DNA of 64,000 nucleotides from Setomelanomma holmii (lineage: Eukaryota; Ascomycota; Dothideomycetes; Pleosporales; Phaeosphaeriaceae): contig ML978183.1 of the NCBI GenBank assembly GCA_010015745.1, positions 244,034-308,033 on the forward strand, written 5' to 3'. Shown here one piece after another: positions 13,525 to 24,278 of the stretch. The notes below the pieces were generated by a model, which saw only the letters and a list, made by a program, of their open reading frames with translations, ran no database searches and was not told the DNA's origin. Numbering within the stretch: position 1 is the first letter of the stretch; every line of letters starts with the position of its first letter. Position numbers and translations under genes: made by a program.

Positions 13525-14163
13525 ATGGCTGCGAGATTCAATATTGTGCGCGCCGCGCGCCAATTGACGAGCGCGACGAGGCCGAGGCCGCAGTTTGCGT
13601 GCCAGGGGTGGCAGACCCAGCAGAGACAGCGGCTATTCTCGGTATCTGCTGTGTGTATGTTGAAGTACGGATTGGAATTGTGAGGATTGGAAAGCTGACG
13701 AGGGGCAGTGAAGGAGAAGAAATACACAGAGGACCATGAGTGGATTGAAATGTCTGCGGACGGCAAGACTTGTACGTCTATACACTTTCCCACATTGCTA
13801 TATCCGACTATGCAGTCATTACCCAGTCACAAAGACTAATACCTCCCAGGCACCCTAGGCATCTCCGAATACGCAGCCAAAGCCCTTGGCGACGTCGTCT
13901 ACATCGAGCTGCCGCAGCTAGAAATGGATGTTAGCGAAGGCGACGCCATCGGCGCGGTTGAGTCGGTCAAATCGGCGTCTGACATCCTCACACCTATCAG
14001 CGGAACGGTCGCAGAGGTCAATTCGGAGCTGGAAACCAAGCCGGCGAATATCAATAAGGATCCTGAGGGTGATGCGTGGATTGCGAAGATTACAGTGTCG
14101 GGAGAGCCGGAGGGCAAGATGATGAGCAAGGAGGAGTACACTGCGTTTACTGAGGACGCGTGA
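13525..14163 (+). CDS. GCV3: GCV3, glycine cleavage system H protein (mitochondrial, lipoylated)
   Basis: The H protein carries a lipoyl arm that shuttles the aminomethyl group between the P, T and L proteins of the mitochondrial glycine decarboxylase. Exons 13525-13654, 13709-13771 and 13850-14163 join in frame to 168 residues. The first ~43 residues are basic and rich in Arg, Gln and Ser with almost no acidic residues, as expected for a mitochondrial presequence. The mature part opens with KYTEDHEWIEM, then GISEYAAKALGDVVYIELP. The lipoyl attachment lysine sits in ESVKSASDILTPISG, and the C-terminal DPEGDAWIAKI block is intact. Introns are 54 nt (GTATGT..GGCAG) and 78 nt (GTACGT..CCCAG). 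No damage is visible. The gene diverges from MRP17. Confidence 0.95.
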
Positions 14164-14562
14164 GGCGAAAGAGCGCGGTGGGAAGGATGTGGACGAGTGG
14201 ATGATATACACCTCGGCGTAAATTCAACAGGCGCACAAAATGCATGAACTCATGATCCAGGAATTGGCAAATTTATGATGAAGTAAATGTCTTTGGTGGT
14301 CTTGCACATGTTGACGAGGAACCATCTGGGAAATACCGCGCCTTTTCATGTCCGATGGGCAACCCCAACCTCGCTTTCAAAGTGTAGGCTTAGTGCTGCG
14401 CGAAGATATACGAGTAACTTTCAGCACTTGATTGCACTGAGGGTATGTAAGCCAGGAGACCTTCGCTACTGTATTAGAGTGTCAATCCCCTAGTGAATGT
14501 GCGCAAAGTCTTTCAGCTGAAAGAGTGCGGTACATGGGTACTAAGACTACAACACCTCGCAA
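14164..14562. other. Intergenic, no gene seen
   Basis: About 400 bp holding the 3' region of GCV3 and spacer. Only short frames are present and I recognise nothing in them. Confidence 0.4.
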
Positions 14563-14745
14563 TCACTCCTCATCCGACACCTTCAACACAACGTTTCCCA
14601 CGCATGTCCATTCGCCGTCTTCTTAAACACCTTCTCACACCCTTCGAGCCCCCAGACTGAATCCGCCGTTGCCCTCAACATTCCCTTCTCAAAGAACTTC
14701 CCACTCCTACGCAACTCCTGCCCCCTCGCTTTTGTCACAGACCAC
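14563..14745 (-). pseudogene. Decayed C-terminal fragment of a zinc-type (MDR) dehydrogenase/quinone reductase
   Basis: Read on the minus strand, this stretch gives SGKFFEKG, then DSVWGLEGCEKVFKKTANGH in one frame. A +1 shift continues as VGNVVLKVSDEE followed by a stop. That is the usual ending of fungal medium-chain dehydrogenase/reductases: a helix with GLEG..EKVF, then a final beta strand GxVVLKV. No convincing Rossmann or catalytic part lies upstream, so this looks like a frameshifted remnant of a longer gene. The family call comes only from the tail pattern and could be wrong. Confidence 0.4.
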
Positions 14746-16228
14746 ATTTATGCTGGCAGGGATGTCCCAAAGCGTATGGAGGTGAAGCTTGTGAATTTCG
14801 AAGTAAGGGTTGATGATGGTTCGGATGATACTCATTCATCCATCGCGGTTTGCGAGCTCTATACATGCTCGTCCATCCATGTCTTACTTCACCCTTGAAA
14901 GTCAGTCGCGCCGCCTTCCATGCTCCGATTCCGACTTACCAATCCTTTCTCGCGGCAATTCATCGTGGAGCAATTCTGCTATATGATGGCCATCTGTAAG
15001 TCATGCTCGTCTCATAAAACGCAGCCAAACGGTGGTGATAGGTCAACACAGAATGTGGAAGCTGCCAAGGCCGGTCTCTCGGATGGTTTCCTGGCTGTTG
15101 GGAGAGCGGAAGTGATGAAATGCTCTGCCATCTCCGCGCACTTAGACACTAATGGCTCTAACAATGTGGTTTTCTGGTTTCTGGTTGGATACTGCAGCCT
15201 CTTGTCCAAAAAGTTTCAGTATGTGTTGTCCGAAGATTTACGTAAAAGTTGGGTCAGCAGGTCACTTGGAGAAAATGCCAGCCTGGAGGCACTCGCTACC
15301 TTCTTGGCGTGCTACTTGGTATTCTCAAGGACATGAAGGCCTCTAGTAACGCCAATGAAGATGAAGTGTGGCCATAGTTTGGAAGCTCTAGTCATCTTTT
15401 AGGATTCGAGGTCGGAAGTGGATGCATCCTCCGTGGTCGGCAGTGGTGTTTAGCTTGCTCTTCACTCTTCTCTGATTGGTTGAACGTCAATCCTCTTCGA
15501 CTCTGTGCCTTTTTCCAGTTCTCGGCCTCCACACTTCCACTTCATTTGCTGCATCAACAAGCTTGAGCCTCGCGTTCGCACATGCGAAGTGACCTTGTTC
15601 TCGGTAATGACATGCGAACATATCACGTCAACAGCTGCCCATGCGAACAGTTCCGCCGATCACAAGATGCTGTCCGACTCTAAAGGGTCATTGCAGGCTC
15701 TCACATTCAGAGGAACGTCCTCGCCGCCTTTACGCCATGGAGTCGACAAGGTTCGAATGGAGCCACGAGGAGCGTCTACTTCAAAGATGGACTTACTTTC
15801 CTTTGACGATCTTCGGCTAGCAGTTGCTGGCCCCTTCCCCAGACTGCCTCCGCATTGGCAAGGGATTAGCCTACAGTACCGGTACCCCAGATTCTGCAAG
15901 CTCTCGAGATCTCGGAAAACATCTTCCACAACCACCAACTCCAGCCACTCACAAGCTTGCATACTATCGAGACACTCACACTTTGGAAAATTGCGCTTGC
16001 AAAAATGCTTAATTTTGTGGCGCTATGCCTGGAATTGCTCAGCTGATAGGCATAAAGATGGATTGGCATCGATTGCACCCGGGCGAAGGTAGTGATCGCC
16101 CAGGAACCTGCTGGGTATAAGATCTTGTGCAGGGGCACTTTTGATGCAAGAGTTTCGTGGTAACTACACTGCTGAAGTAAGACTTGTTGTTAGATCCAGC
16201 TGATCAGAAGCGGAAGACAGTCTTTGCG
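14746..16228. other. Gene-poor stretch upstream of the MFS gene
   Basis: About 1.5 kb without a recognisable gene. The longest open frame, plus strand 15505-16092 (195 codons), is low in hydrophobic core patterns and matches no family I know, so I do not call it. The last few hundred bases should hold the promoter of the MFS gene. Confidence 0.4.
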
Positions 16229-18422
16229 ATGGCGACTACCGACGAGAAGGCAGCGAATGAGCACATCTCCCACGACGTATCGAAGAAATCCAATAGCCTG
16301 AAAGAACAAGATGCGGAGAACCAAGCTGCTGGCTACCTACCTAGGAGCGATGAAGAGTACAACGTAAACACTGAAGACGTGGTGCGTTGTTGTCGTAAGT
16401 CATCCAGAGTCGTATTGATCTTCCGTCTCTGACGACAACAGATTCTGTCACTACCGTATGGTATTAGTTTCTTCTGGATCGTCCCATCCCTCAGTGCCTG
16501 CGCTGCCGTCGTCGCGACTCAGCTTGGTGACCCTACGAAGGCAGCTTGGTATGTCTGTAAGTAGTAATTTGTAAGGTGCAGCTGATATGCCTTTTAATAC
16601 GATTGAATAGCCCTTTATACAATTACTGTCACCATTACCTTCATGGTGTGTGGAGCAAACAGCGACTTGTTCGGCCGGTGGTGGTTTATTATTGGCGGTA
16701 ATGCCTGTCTGTTCATCGGATTCATTGTTGCTGGATCGGCCAAGAACAATACCAAGATGCTTGCCGGCATGTCACTTATAGGCTTCGGTGCTGGTAATGC
16801 TCAGCTCGCAGCATTCGCATTGCCTGAATTGCTCCCGAACAAGTGGCGCGCAGCAGCCATCGTGCTCGCCGATGCCGGCGTTTACTTCGCAGTCCTCGTA
16901 GGGCCTGTCAGTGGCTCGTATGCTGCTGTCAATGGCGCTGCATGGCGATGGCTCTTCGTAAGTGATGATCTTTCCTGCCGTATTCATTCACGATGCACTG
17001 ACAGTGGTTTTCTCAGTACGCACCAGCCATCGCCGTCTTCTTCAGCTTTCTCGGCTTGGTCTTCTTCTACTTTCCACCAAAGCACCCTCGCGGTCTGCCT
17101 ACCTCGCAGGCTTTCAGAGAGCTTGACTATGTCGGGGCCATTCTCTTCATTGCATCCGTGACACTTATTCTCGTCGGCATTGTATACACTACGACTCTGC
17201 CCTCGGATGATCCCAAAGTCATTGGCACGCTTGTCAGCGGCTTCGTCACACTGATTGTCTTCGCGCTGTGGGAGACTTTCGCTCCTTTGAAACAACCTCT
17301 CACACCGACGCATGTCTTTACGCGCGACAAGGGACGCGAACTCACCGCACCATTTATAGTCGGCTTTGTTGTCACAATGTTCTACTATGCGTTCAACATC
17401 ATTTGTGAGTATACGGATGGGCAGGACGAGAACTCCATAGCTGATGGTTGCTCACCTCAGATCCGACCCAAGTGGGCGTCCTTTGCACTGATGCTACTAC
17501 TAGCATAGGCTATCGAGTTGCTCTTGGATTGCCTGGCAACATTGGTACGGCCAAGATCCACTTCTTATAGCTCCTCTGCTAACGTTGCGTAGGTTTGTGC
17601 TTCGGTGCCTTCCTCCTCACTGTTTTTGGACATCGGATCTGACATTGGAAGTGGACTCTTACCGCCTCCGTTACCATCATGGTCGTCTTTGGAGCGTTGC
17701 TCGCGCTCGGGAACCCTGAGCGGAAGAACATGATGATTGCTTTTGTCTTCCTCTGCCAAGTACGAGTGCAACCCAGCTCATGGTTTGGACAATCGCTTAC
17801 ACCGTACATAGGTTGGCTTCGGCTGGGCACAGTATCTGTCTATCGCTTTCATTCAATTTGGAGTCCCGCAAATTGAGGTAAGTAGTCCATGTACGGAGTA
17901 AGCATGAGACATACACTAACTTCATACCTCCTTCTCTGCAGCTCGGAATTTCTGGAGGACTTGCAGGCATTGCACGCTTCGCAGGCGATGCTGTTGCTAT
18001 TTCTGGTAAGATCGCATGAGACTAGACGCGCGTGTCCCTGCTAATTAGATCTTTTTACAGTGTACCAAACAATATTGACTAACGTGCAATCGTCGAAAGC
18101 CGCGGAGCTCGTCCCTGCCGCTGTTACCGCCGCCGGACTGTCCACAGATGCCCTGCCTGTATTCCTTGCAGCATTGCCGCTCGGCGCCACTGCTTTAGCG
18201 AAGGTCCCTGACATTACGAACGAGACCATCGCCGCTGGTGGCACGGCTTACCAGCAAGCATATGTCCTAGGCCTTCGGACCACGGCTCTAAGCTCGCTCA
18301 GCTTTGGCATTCTGGCCATCATTGCTTGCTGCTTCTGCAACGACATCGGACCAAAGATGAACAACAAGATTGAGGTCTTCTTGGAGAACGATGAAAATGC
18401 CGATAAGAACAAGTACCACTGA
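16229..18422 (+). pseudogene. MFS transporter, TRI12-like (trichothecene efflux pump family), one in-frame TGA
   Basis: This gene codes for a 14-TM-type major facilitator of the fungal TRI12 family, plasma-membrane drug/toxin:H+ antiporters. Nine exons can be joined in frame: 16229-16381, 16442-16556, 16611-16957, 17017-17404, 17461-17544, 17593-17759, 17812-17877, 17942-18005 and 18061-18422. Together they give about 581 codons. Family signs are SDLFGRWWFIIGG (the loop after TM2), ALPELLPNKWRA, WRWLFYAPAI, and RELDYVGAILFIASV after the central loop. The eight introns have good GT..AG ends. In exon 6 a TGA (17640-17642) interrupts GHRI*HWKWTLT. A CGA arginine codon one transition away would restore the frame. 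Everything after it is intact, so the loss is recent, or the stop is read through, or it is a base error. It is annotated as a probable pseudogene. Confidence 0.75.
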
Positions 18423-19892
18423 GGTGTGAGGAAGTATCATTCCCTTTGCGATATGGTAGTAGCTTCTGATTGCGCTCGATCTTGGATCTGTAAGGCAGAT
18501 TTACCACAACTTTATTGTCTAATCCAATCACGTACTGTATCTCATCGTCTCTGGTCGTACACTGCTGAAGGCTATCGCGTATGCCGTCTAAGGCCGCGAC
18601 AAATTCCATGAGGTAGTAAAGGCTTCCTAGCATCTGTACTCTATATACTTCACTCCCTAAAACTATGCGTATACTTTCGCGCAGCACTCTTCGATACATT
18701 TGGACTGCGGACTACCGTTCCCCACCGGAGTTGGAGATGTGCGGTGTGTTCTCCCTCCAAATGGATGTTTTGTGAAGGCGCTGAAGGGACTACGCAATCG
18801 ATCGCATGAAGGCTGCGAGGGCTTGTTAGTACTTCGCCACATTTCATTGCATCCATCTTTATCTCGTGAACATGAGCCCCGCAATATTTCATTGAAAGTT
18901 GATAAATACGGCATAGTCGTAGAAATGTCCCTGCTCGCGTGTCCCTAAGAGATCAATACTTCAGGGCGTCAGGGACATTGATCCACTCACATCTGGTTCA
19001 GGGCAGGCTTCGCGACTTCCCGATGCAGGGGAGCACAACTCGATGCTTGAAACTCCGGCATATCCCTAGCTTGGATGTCAAGCGAGGTTCGAGATGCTGT
19101 TGACTTGTCGATCTAGTCTGCCCATGTTTTGAGGCCCGCCTCCGCGACCCCGCGACGCCACGCAAGGTTCGTCCATCCGCCCCAGTCGATTTCGACGGAA
19201 GACACTCCACCTGATAGATTGGCAGGAACGTCAGTGTCGAAAAGGAAAGAATCAACTCGCTAAATTAGGACCGTTGCGGCGGTGGGTCAAAATGGGGAAA
19301 TCGTCTCAGGCACCGTGCACCTACAACCTTGCAACATCGACAAGCCAGCCGAGGACACCATCATTCCTTGACGATCGCATCCCAACCCTTTACTACATTC
19401 GCCACGTGGAGGGGACATTCGCATCATGTGGACGACCCATGACAAATCCTTCATACCAGATCTGTACATCCACGCCCCAATTTCGAGGAAGCATCAAGCC
19501 ACGGAAATTGCGTTCACGCGAAGACATGGTCATGTTTCTGATCGCCAAGCGGGCCGGACACTTGACAGGGGCCATTAGATGAAGAGCAGCGCACCAAGAG
19601 ACAAAGTAGGAGGCAAACACCGCGAAGCTCCTGGCCACGAGAGTTGCTAGTTATGCAGCTAGCTTTCCGACCGAGGCATTCAACGTCTACAACGGCGAAT
19701 AGTGCAATTAGGGTTCATGGAGAAAGGAAAGCCGACCAGAGCGTCGCCATTCATAAAGACTGTTGCATCCAGTATGGGTGTTGCAAGTAGGCCACCGTCA
19801 AGCCTCTGTCCATTCCTTTTCCATAATCAGGCAAGTGCTCAAGTTCCTATTGCTATTGTAAGTATGCTAACAAGCAAAGTCACTCGTTCATC
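18423..19892. other. Intergenic 1.5 kb, promoter side of the GMC gene, no gene seen
   Basis: No frame here has a recognisable product; the largest is about 126 codons. The last 150 bp contain CATAAAGA near 19753, a weak TATA-like sequence upstream of the oxidoreductase start. The rest shows no repeats or RNA genes that I can see. Confidence 0.4.
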
Positions 19893-21839
19893 ATGCGTTT
19901 CTCGCAGTTACTAGGCTCACTCGCCACCTTTTCCTCGCTTGCGCGAGCAGTCGACCTCACCGGTTACGAGTATGTCGTGGTCGGTAGTGGTGCTGGAGGA
20001 GGCCCGCTAGCTGCACGACTTGCTCTTGCTGGACACAAGACACTACTCATCGAAGCTGGAGACGACCAGGGTGCGAACATCAACTACACTGTTCCGGCAT
20101 ACAACGCTAGAGTGTCAGAAGATCCCAACCTATCGTGGAACTTCTTCGTCAAACATTATGCCGATGAGGCAAGACAGGCTCGCGACTTCAAGACTTCGTA
20201 CGAGACATCAGATGGTGGTCTATACACCGGACTTAGCCCTCCAGCTGGCTCGACCATGAAAGGTACCCTGTATCCTCGCACTGGAACATTGGGAGGATGT
20301 ACTGCCCACAATGCTCTCATTGCCATCTATCCTCATCAGAGCGACTTTGACAACGTCGCCACCATCACTGGAGATGATTCTTGGTCACACGAGAACATGC
20401 GCAAATACTTCGTCAAGCTCGAGAAGAACACTTACCTGCTGCCTGGAGCCAAAGGTCACGGCTACGATGGCTGGCTCGGTACCTCGTACGCTCCTATCGA
20501 CATCGTCCTTACAGACCCGCAGCTTCTGAGCTTAGTCACCGGCGGTGTGTTTGCATTGGGTAACGAGACCAACGGTATCGCGAACTTGGGAACGCTTCTC
20601 GCAGGTGACGCGAACGCCGACTCAGACACTCGTGATACCACACCTGCTGTCTGGCAGATCCCCTTGTCAACTGAGGATGGCAAGCGCACAGGATCTCGTG
20701 AGTTCGTGCTCGCGGTTCGCGATGCCACCTACTCCAACGGCACTAAACGGTATCCTCTTGATGTCCGTCTAAACTGCCATGTGACCAAGGTCACCTTCGA
20801 TGAGACCGTTACTCCTCCTCGTGCAACTGGAGTTGAGTTCCTCGACGGCCAGTATCTCTACAAGGCCAGCCCCAAGTCGCGCGGTGCTAATGGCACGCCC
20901 GGCTCAGCTACTGCTTCCCGCGAGGTCATCGTCGCTGGCGGAACATACAACAGCCCTCAACTCCTGAAGCTCAGCGGTGTCGGTCCTGCAGACGAGCTCA
21001 AGAAGTTCAACATCCCAGTCGTCGTAGATCTTCCAGGCGTCGGCACCAATCTACAAGACCACTACGAAATTAACGTCCAAGGCAAAGTACCAACAGACTT
21101 CATCGCACTCGACGGCTGCACCTTCGGCGCCAGCGCCAACGATACCTGCCTGGCCCGCTGGGAGACCTCCGTCCTCGGGAACCGCGGTATCTACGCCTCC
21201 CCCGGTCTCGGTGCCGCCATGTTCTACAAAAGCACCGTGACTGAGCGCGACGAGTACGACGTCTTCGTCTTCGGTGGCCCCGTCAACTTCCGCGGCTACT
21301 TCCCTGGCTACAGCTACAACGCTACCTCCGAGCACGACTGGTTCACCTGGGCGATTCTGAAGGCGCATCCGAGGAACAATGCTGGAACTGTGACACTCCG
21401 CTCCGCTGACCCTCTTGATGTCCCGGACATCACGTACAACTACTTCGACACTGGCAAGGGCGATTATGAGGCGGATATCACGGCCTTGTCGGAAGCTGTT
21501 GCTCTTGCTCGCGATTCGTTCAAGCGCCAGCTCGTACCCATCGATGAGGTGCTTCCTGGAGCGAACGTTACTTCCCAGGGGGGCATTGCAGATTATGTCA
21601 AGGACACGGCATGGGGTCATCATGCTTCGTCAACATGCCCGATTGGTGCTGACAACGATTCAATGGCTGTTCTTGATTCGAACTTCCGTGTTCGCGGAAC
21701 AGCTGGTTTGCGTGTCGTGGATGCGTCTGTGTTCCCGAGGATTCCGGGAACTTTCACGGCGGTGTCGACGTACATGGTTGCTGAGAAGGCTGCTGATGTG
21801 ATCTTGTCACAGCTATCTCAGAATGGTACAGTTGTGTAG
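19893..21839 (+). CDS. Secreted GMC-family FAD oxidoreductase
   Basis: Glucose-methanol-choline oxidoreductases oxidise alcohols or sugars with FAD, often outside the fungal cell. This is a single exon of 648 residues. Residues 1-20 (MRFSQLLGSLATFSSLARAV) form a signal peptide. The FAD-binding Rossmann motif follows in YVVVGSGAGGGPLAARLAL, ending in the acidic LLIEAGD. The GMC signatures GTLGGCTAHNALI and GTYNSPQLLKLSGVGP are present. The active-site histidine lies in GHHASSTCPIG, about residue 575. Where most family members carry a second catalytic His or Asn, this protein has FPRIPGTFTAVST; I recall similar Phe-type sequences in some fungal choline-dehydrogenase-like clades. Several N-glycosylation sequons are visible. 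The substrate cannot be told. It converges on the BTB gene with a gap of about 125 bp. Confidence 0.9.
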   Translation: MRFSQLLGSLATFSSLARAVDLTGYEYVVVGSGAGGGPLAARLALAGHKTLLIEAGDDQGANINYTVPAYNARVSEDPNLSWNFFVKHYADEARQARDFKTSYETSDGGLYTGLSPPAGSTMKGTLYPRTGTLGGCTAHNALIAIYPHQSDFDNVATITGDDSWSHENMRKYFVKLEKNTYLLPGAKGHGYDGWLGTSYAPIDIVLTDPQLLSLVTGGVFALGNETNGIANLGTLLAGDANADSDTRDTTPAVWQIPLSTEDGKRTGSREFVLAVRDATYSNGTKRYPLDVRLNCHVTKVTFDETVTPPRATGVEFLDGQYLYKASPKSRGANGTPGSATASREVIVAGGTYNSPQLLKLSGVGPADELKKFNIPVVVDLPGVGTNLQDHYEINVQGKVPTDFIALDGCTFGASANDTCLARWETSVLGNRGIYASPGLGAAMFYKSTVTERDEYDVFVFGGPVNFRGYFPGYSYNATSEHDWFTWAILKAHPRNNAGTVTLRSADPLDVPDITYNYFDTGKGDYEADITALSEAVALARDSFKRQLVPIDEVLPGANVTSQGGIADYVKDTAWGHHASSTCPIGADNDSMAVLDSNFRVRGTAGLRVVDASVFPRIPGTFTAVSTYMVAEKAADVILSQLSQNGTVV

Positions 21840-21964
21840 AATAGTGTTTGAGAAGTCTAGAGTTACGAGGACATCAATGTCGATATTCTGAGCACAGATG
21901 CTTCAATCTATGGAGTCATGATCATGGTATGCAACTCCACCAACGCCGGTAGTCATCACTCGCA

Positions 21965-23110
21965 TCATCTTTTGCCCTTCTTCAGCACAAGACCTTTCCA
22001 ACCCTTGCTGTCTTTGATTCGCCGCAGTGCTTTCCCTGCAACAGGATCTTTGTACAGCTCCTCTATGCAGTGCTTCTTCTCTTCTTCGCTCTCATGCTCA
22101 TGGAACTCGCACCACTCTTTTTCAATCTTCGGTCGCTCTCCTTTCGCAAGTGTAGTGACAAGTTCGAACAAAAACGCTTGTGGCAGCTGGCTTCGTAGCG
22201 CCGCCATTCGCTCACTGTCCCGCTCTGGTGTCCAGTATACACTGTACATGTCGAGAAAGTATAGACAAAGTGGCGAATTTGCCGGCAGATTCTCGTATGC
22301 GGCGATAACGTTGCTGTGGTCTGGCATGCATTGCAGTATCTCATCGTTGGTCTGCCATGCTAGTATGACTGCTCGTCGGAGAGTCGGTATCTCATATTTG
22401 TGCGAGAAAATGTAAAGCGAGATGAAGCGGCGCTCGAGGAAGCCTTCCAAGCCACGCCACTTGTAGGGTCTCGAACAGCACGGGCACAAAGTCTCCTTTG
22501 GTATCTCAGGCTTCTCGGCAGGATTGCGGGCTGGCGGGGCTGCGACACCTTTCTCACTCTCACTGTCGCCAGGCACCTTCTCCGCGGAAGGCTGGGTTGG
22601 ACTGCTCGCTGTGTCTGCGCTTGCGTCAACAATAGTGTCGTCGTTATCTAATTGGATGCCCCATGATGCCGTGTCGACGTCGTCAGTTTCGGTAGACTCG
22701 GTCGTGATGCCGTTTTCGCCCTTGTTCAGATCGATGGGATGTGTTGGGGGATGCACTTCCTTGCCGCCTTCAATGAGATGGTGTGGGATAAATCCGGTGT
22801 AGAGCCACATCATGAACGAGTCAAATACATCTGGACTAGTGTCTTCTAGCTCCAGTGTCGTTCCAGAATTCTTGTAAGGAGAGCTCTTCTCCTCCAAGCA
22901 GCGTTCGAAGTATGTCGAGCACCGACGAAGTAGCTCTCTGTGGCAGCTGAAAGATTCTGGGTAGTCCTTTCCACCAACCTTGACCGTGATGATTGTTTGG
23001 TCAAAATTCCTTCCCCTGGTCAGTCATTCAGTGAGCTATGCAAATTATCAGACAAACACGAACCTAAAAGTATGGCCAAGGGTTGACTTTCCAGGATTCA
23101 TGAACGGCAT
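21965..23110 (-). CDS. BTB/POZ-domain protein
   Basis: BTB domains mediate dimerisation and often recruit Cullin-3 ligases; fungi have many such proteins of unknown role. Exons are 23110-23064 and 23015-21965 (intron 50 nt, GTTCGT..GACCAG), giving 365 residues. The start at 23110 gives MPFMNPGKS.., and the splice produces GRNFDQTIITVKVG. The BTB core follows in residues ~20-90: DYPESFSCHRELLRRCSTYF then LELEDTSPDVFDSFMMWLYTG. An acidic, low-complexity middle (about 90-190) comes next, then a helical C-terminal part with a CxxC-like CPCCSRPY and a LYIFSHKYEIPTLRRAV segment typical of the region after fungal BTB domains. No function can be assigned. The upstream region is shared with the aldehyde dehydrogenase. 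Confidence 0.8.
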
Positions 23111-24278
23111 TTTGAGGAGTATGTCGGGTTCCATTCAAGACCTCCCACAGTCGCGGACAACATGGTCACTATAAAAGGTCGCTTCCCCTCCCAAGAAGGG
23201 ACCTTCGGTTTCAGCGCTGGTGACAGTCACTGCTTGGCGTTCGAGATTTCCTCTCCCCGTGCTTGGCAGCAGCGTCTCCAGAAGGCTTGTGCAAAGCAAC
23301 AGGATGCTTATTTGAAACGGACAGACTGGGCGTGACGAGTGGAGACGGTGTTTGCCAGGCAGATCTTCGAACGAATCAGGGGTAGGTTGTGAAGGTGCAG
23401 AAGAAAGTGGGTTTCAATAACAGTTTCACGATGCTTGGCGGGGAGGGGCGGGACATCGTGTGCCTCAGGCGAAACGTGGATACTTCCGTGGTCGGCATGG
23501 TCTAGAAGTATGATGAGGTGGCCTCTGTCTTACGATCTCGTAAAGCTGTGTTCAAGGCCGTAATAGAAATCGTGGTGGTAGAGTGAACATTCCGAGACTG
23601 GACGAGAACGCGGCGAAACAGGTGCACGGGCGACAACCGTGCTCACGTGCACTCGTACTATCCAGCACTCCATTCAGCGTCGCATCCACATTGTTACTCT
23701 AGCTACATATTCGACCCTGCATATACCCGCGGAACAAGAAGTTCTCATCCAGTGTAACAAAGTGGTACCTGTGTGATCCCTCTTTCGTTCAAGCACACAC
23801 CCGACACGACGCACGCTGCAGAGCCAGGACCCGTGTACCCTCATCCGACATTTTGGACTGTCTTTCTGCGCCAGGTACAGTGACTACTAAGCGCTCTGCG
23901 CTAAGTCGCTTGATCACCATAGCAGCGTTACGGACGCGAGAAGAGCCGCATACAGAATCCGTCGGATACGGCCCGATACTTCGGCTGCAGCTTCCGCTAT
24001 TGAGGCCGTCTGAGCATGTAGATCACACAAATTGTAGGCTGTGGACACACACCAATTGAGCATGCCAACCAGTGCGAAAAGGACTGTTGCACAGCCCGCC
24101 ATGTATACCCCGCATCCGTGTAAGCTCGACCCCACTTCGACCTGCCAAAGTGGGAGACATCTTGGTAGCCCATAAGAACAGGGATCGTACGAGATCTCTG
24201 ATAAGAATTTCGTTGTCTTTCGACATATTGGCTCTCTCATCTTTAGCCCACATATCTTCCGTCCCAAGCAATACCAAT
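23111..24278. promoter_or_regulatory. Divergent intergenic region BTB / aldehyde dehydrogenase
   Basis: These 1.17 kb separate two divergent genes. A good TATA sequence, TATAAAAG, lies at 23170-23177 on the plus strand, but no plausible reading frame starts soon after it. I see no gene, RNA or repeat here. Confidence 0.4.

Noticed and set aside
12887..13525. A 212-codon continuous frame over MRP17
   Set aside because: It reads through two good introns, and its N-terminal half has no resemblance to S6. The three-exon model gives a perfect bS6m protein.
15748..15762. B-box-like GGTTCGAAT suggesting a tRNA gene
   Set aside because: No A box at the right distance and no acceptor stem pairing could be found.
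15505..16092. A 195-codon frame on the plus strand
   Set aside because: No family pattern, odd composition and no supporting splice or promoter signals. Likely chance.
16229..18422. Secondary-metabolite gene cluster around the MFS pump
   Set aside because: No polyketide synthase, peptide synthetase, terpene cyclase or cluster regulator is present nearby.
23170..23177. TATA box TATAAAAG as the promoter of a hidden plus-strand gene
   Set aside because: No believable reading frame or RNA structure follows before the aldehyde dehydrogenase 1.1 kb away.
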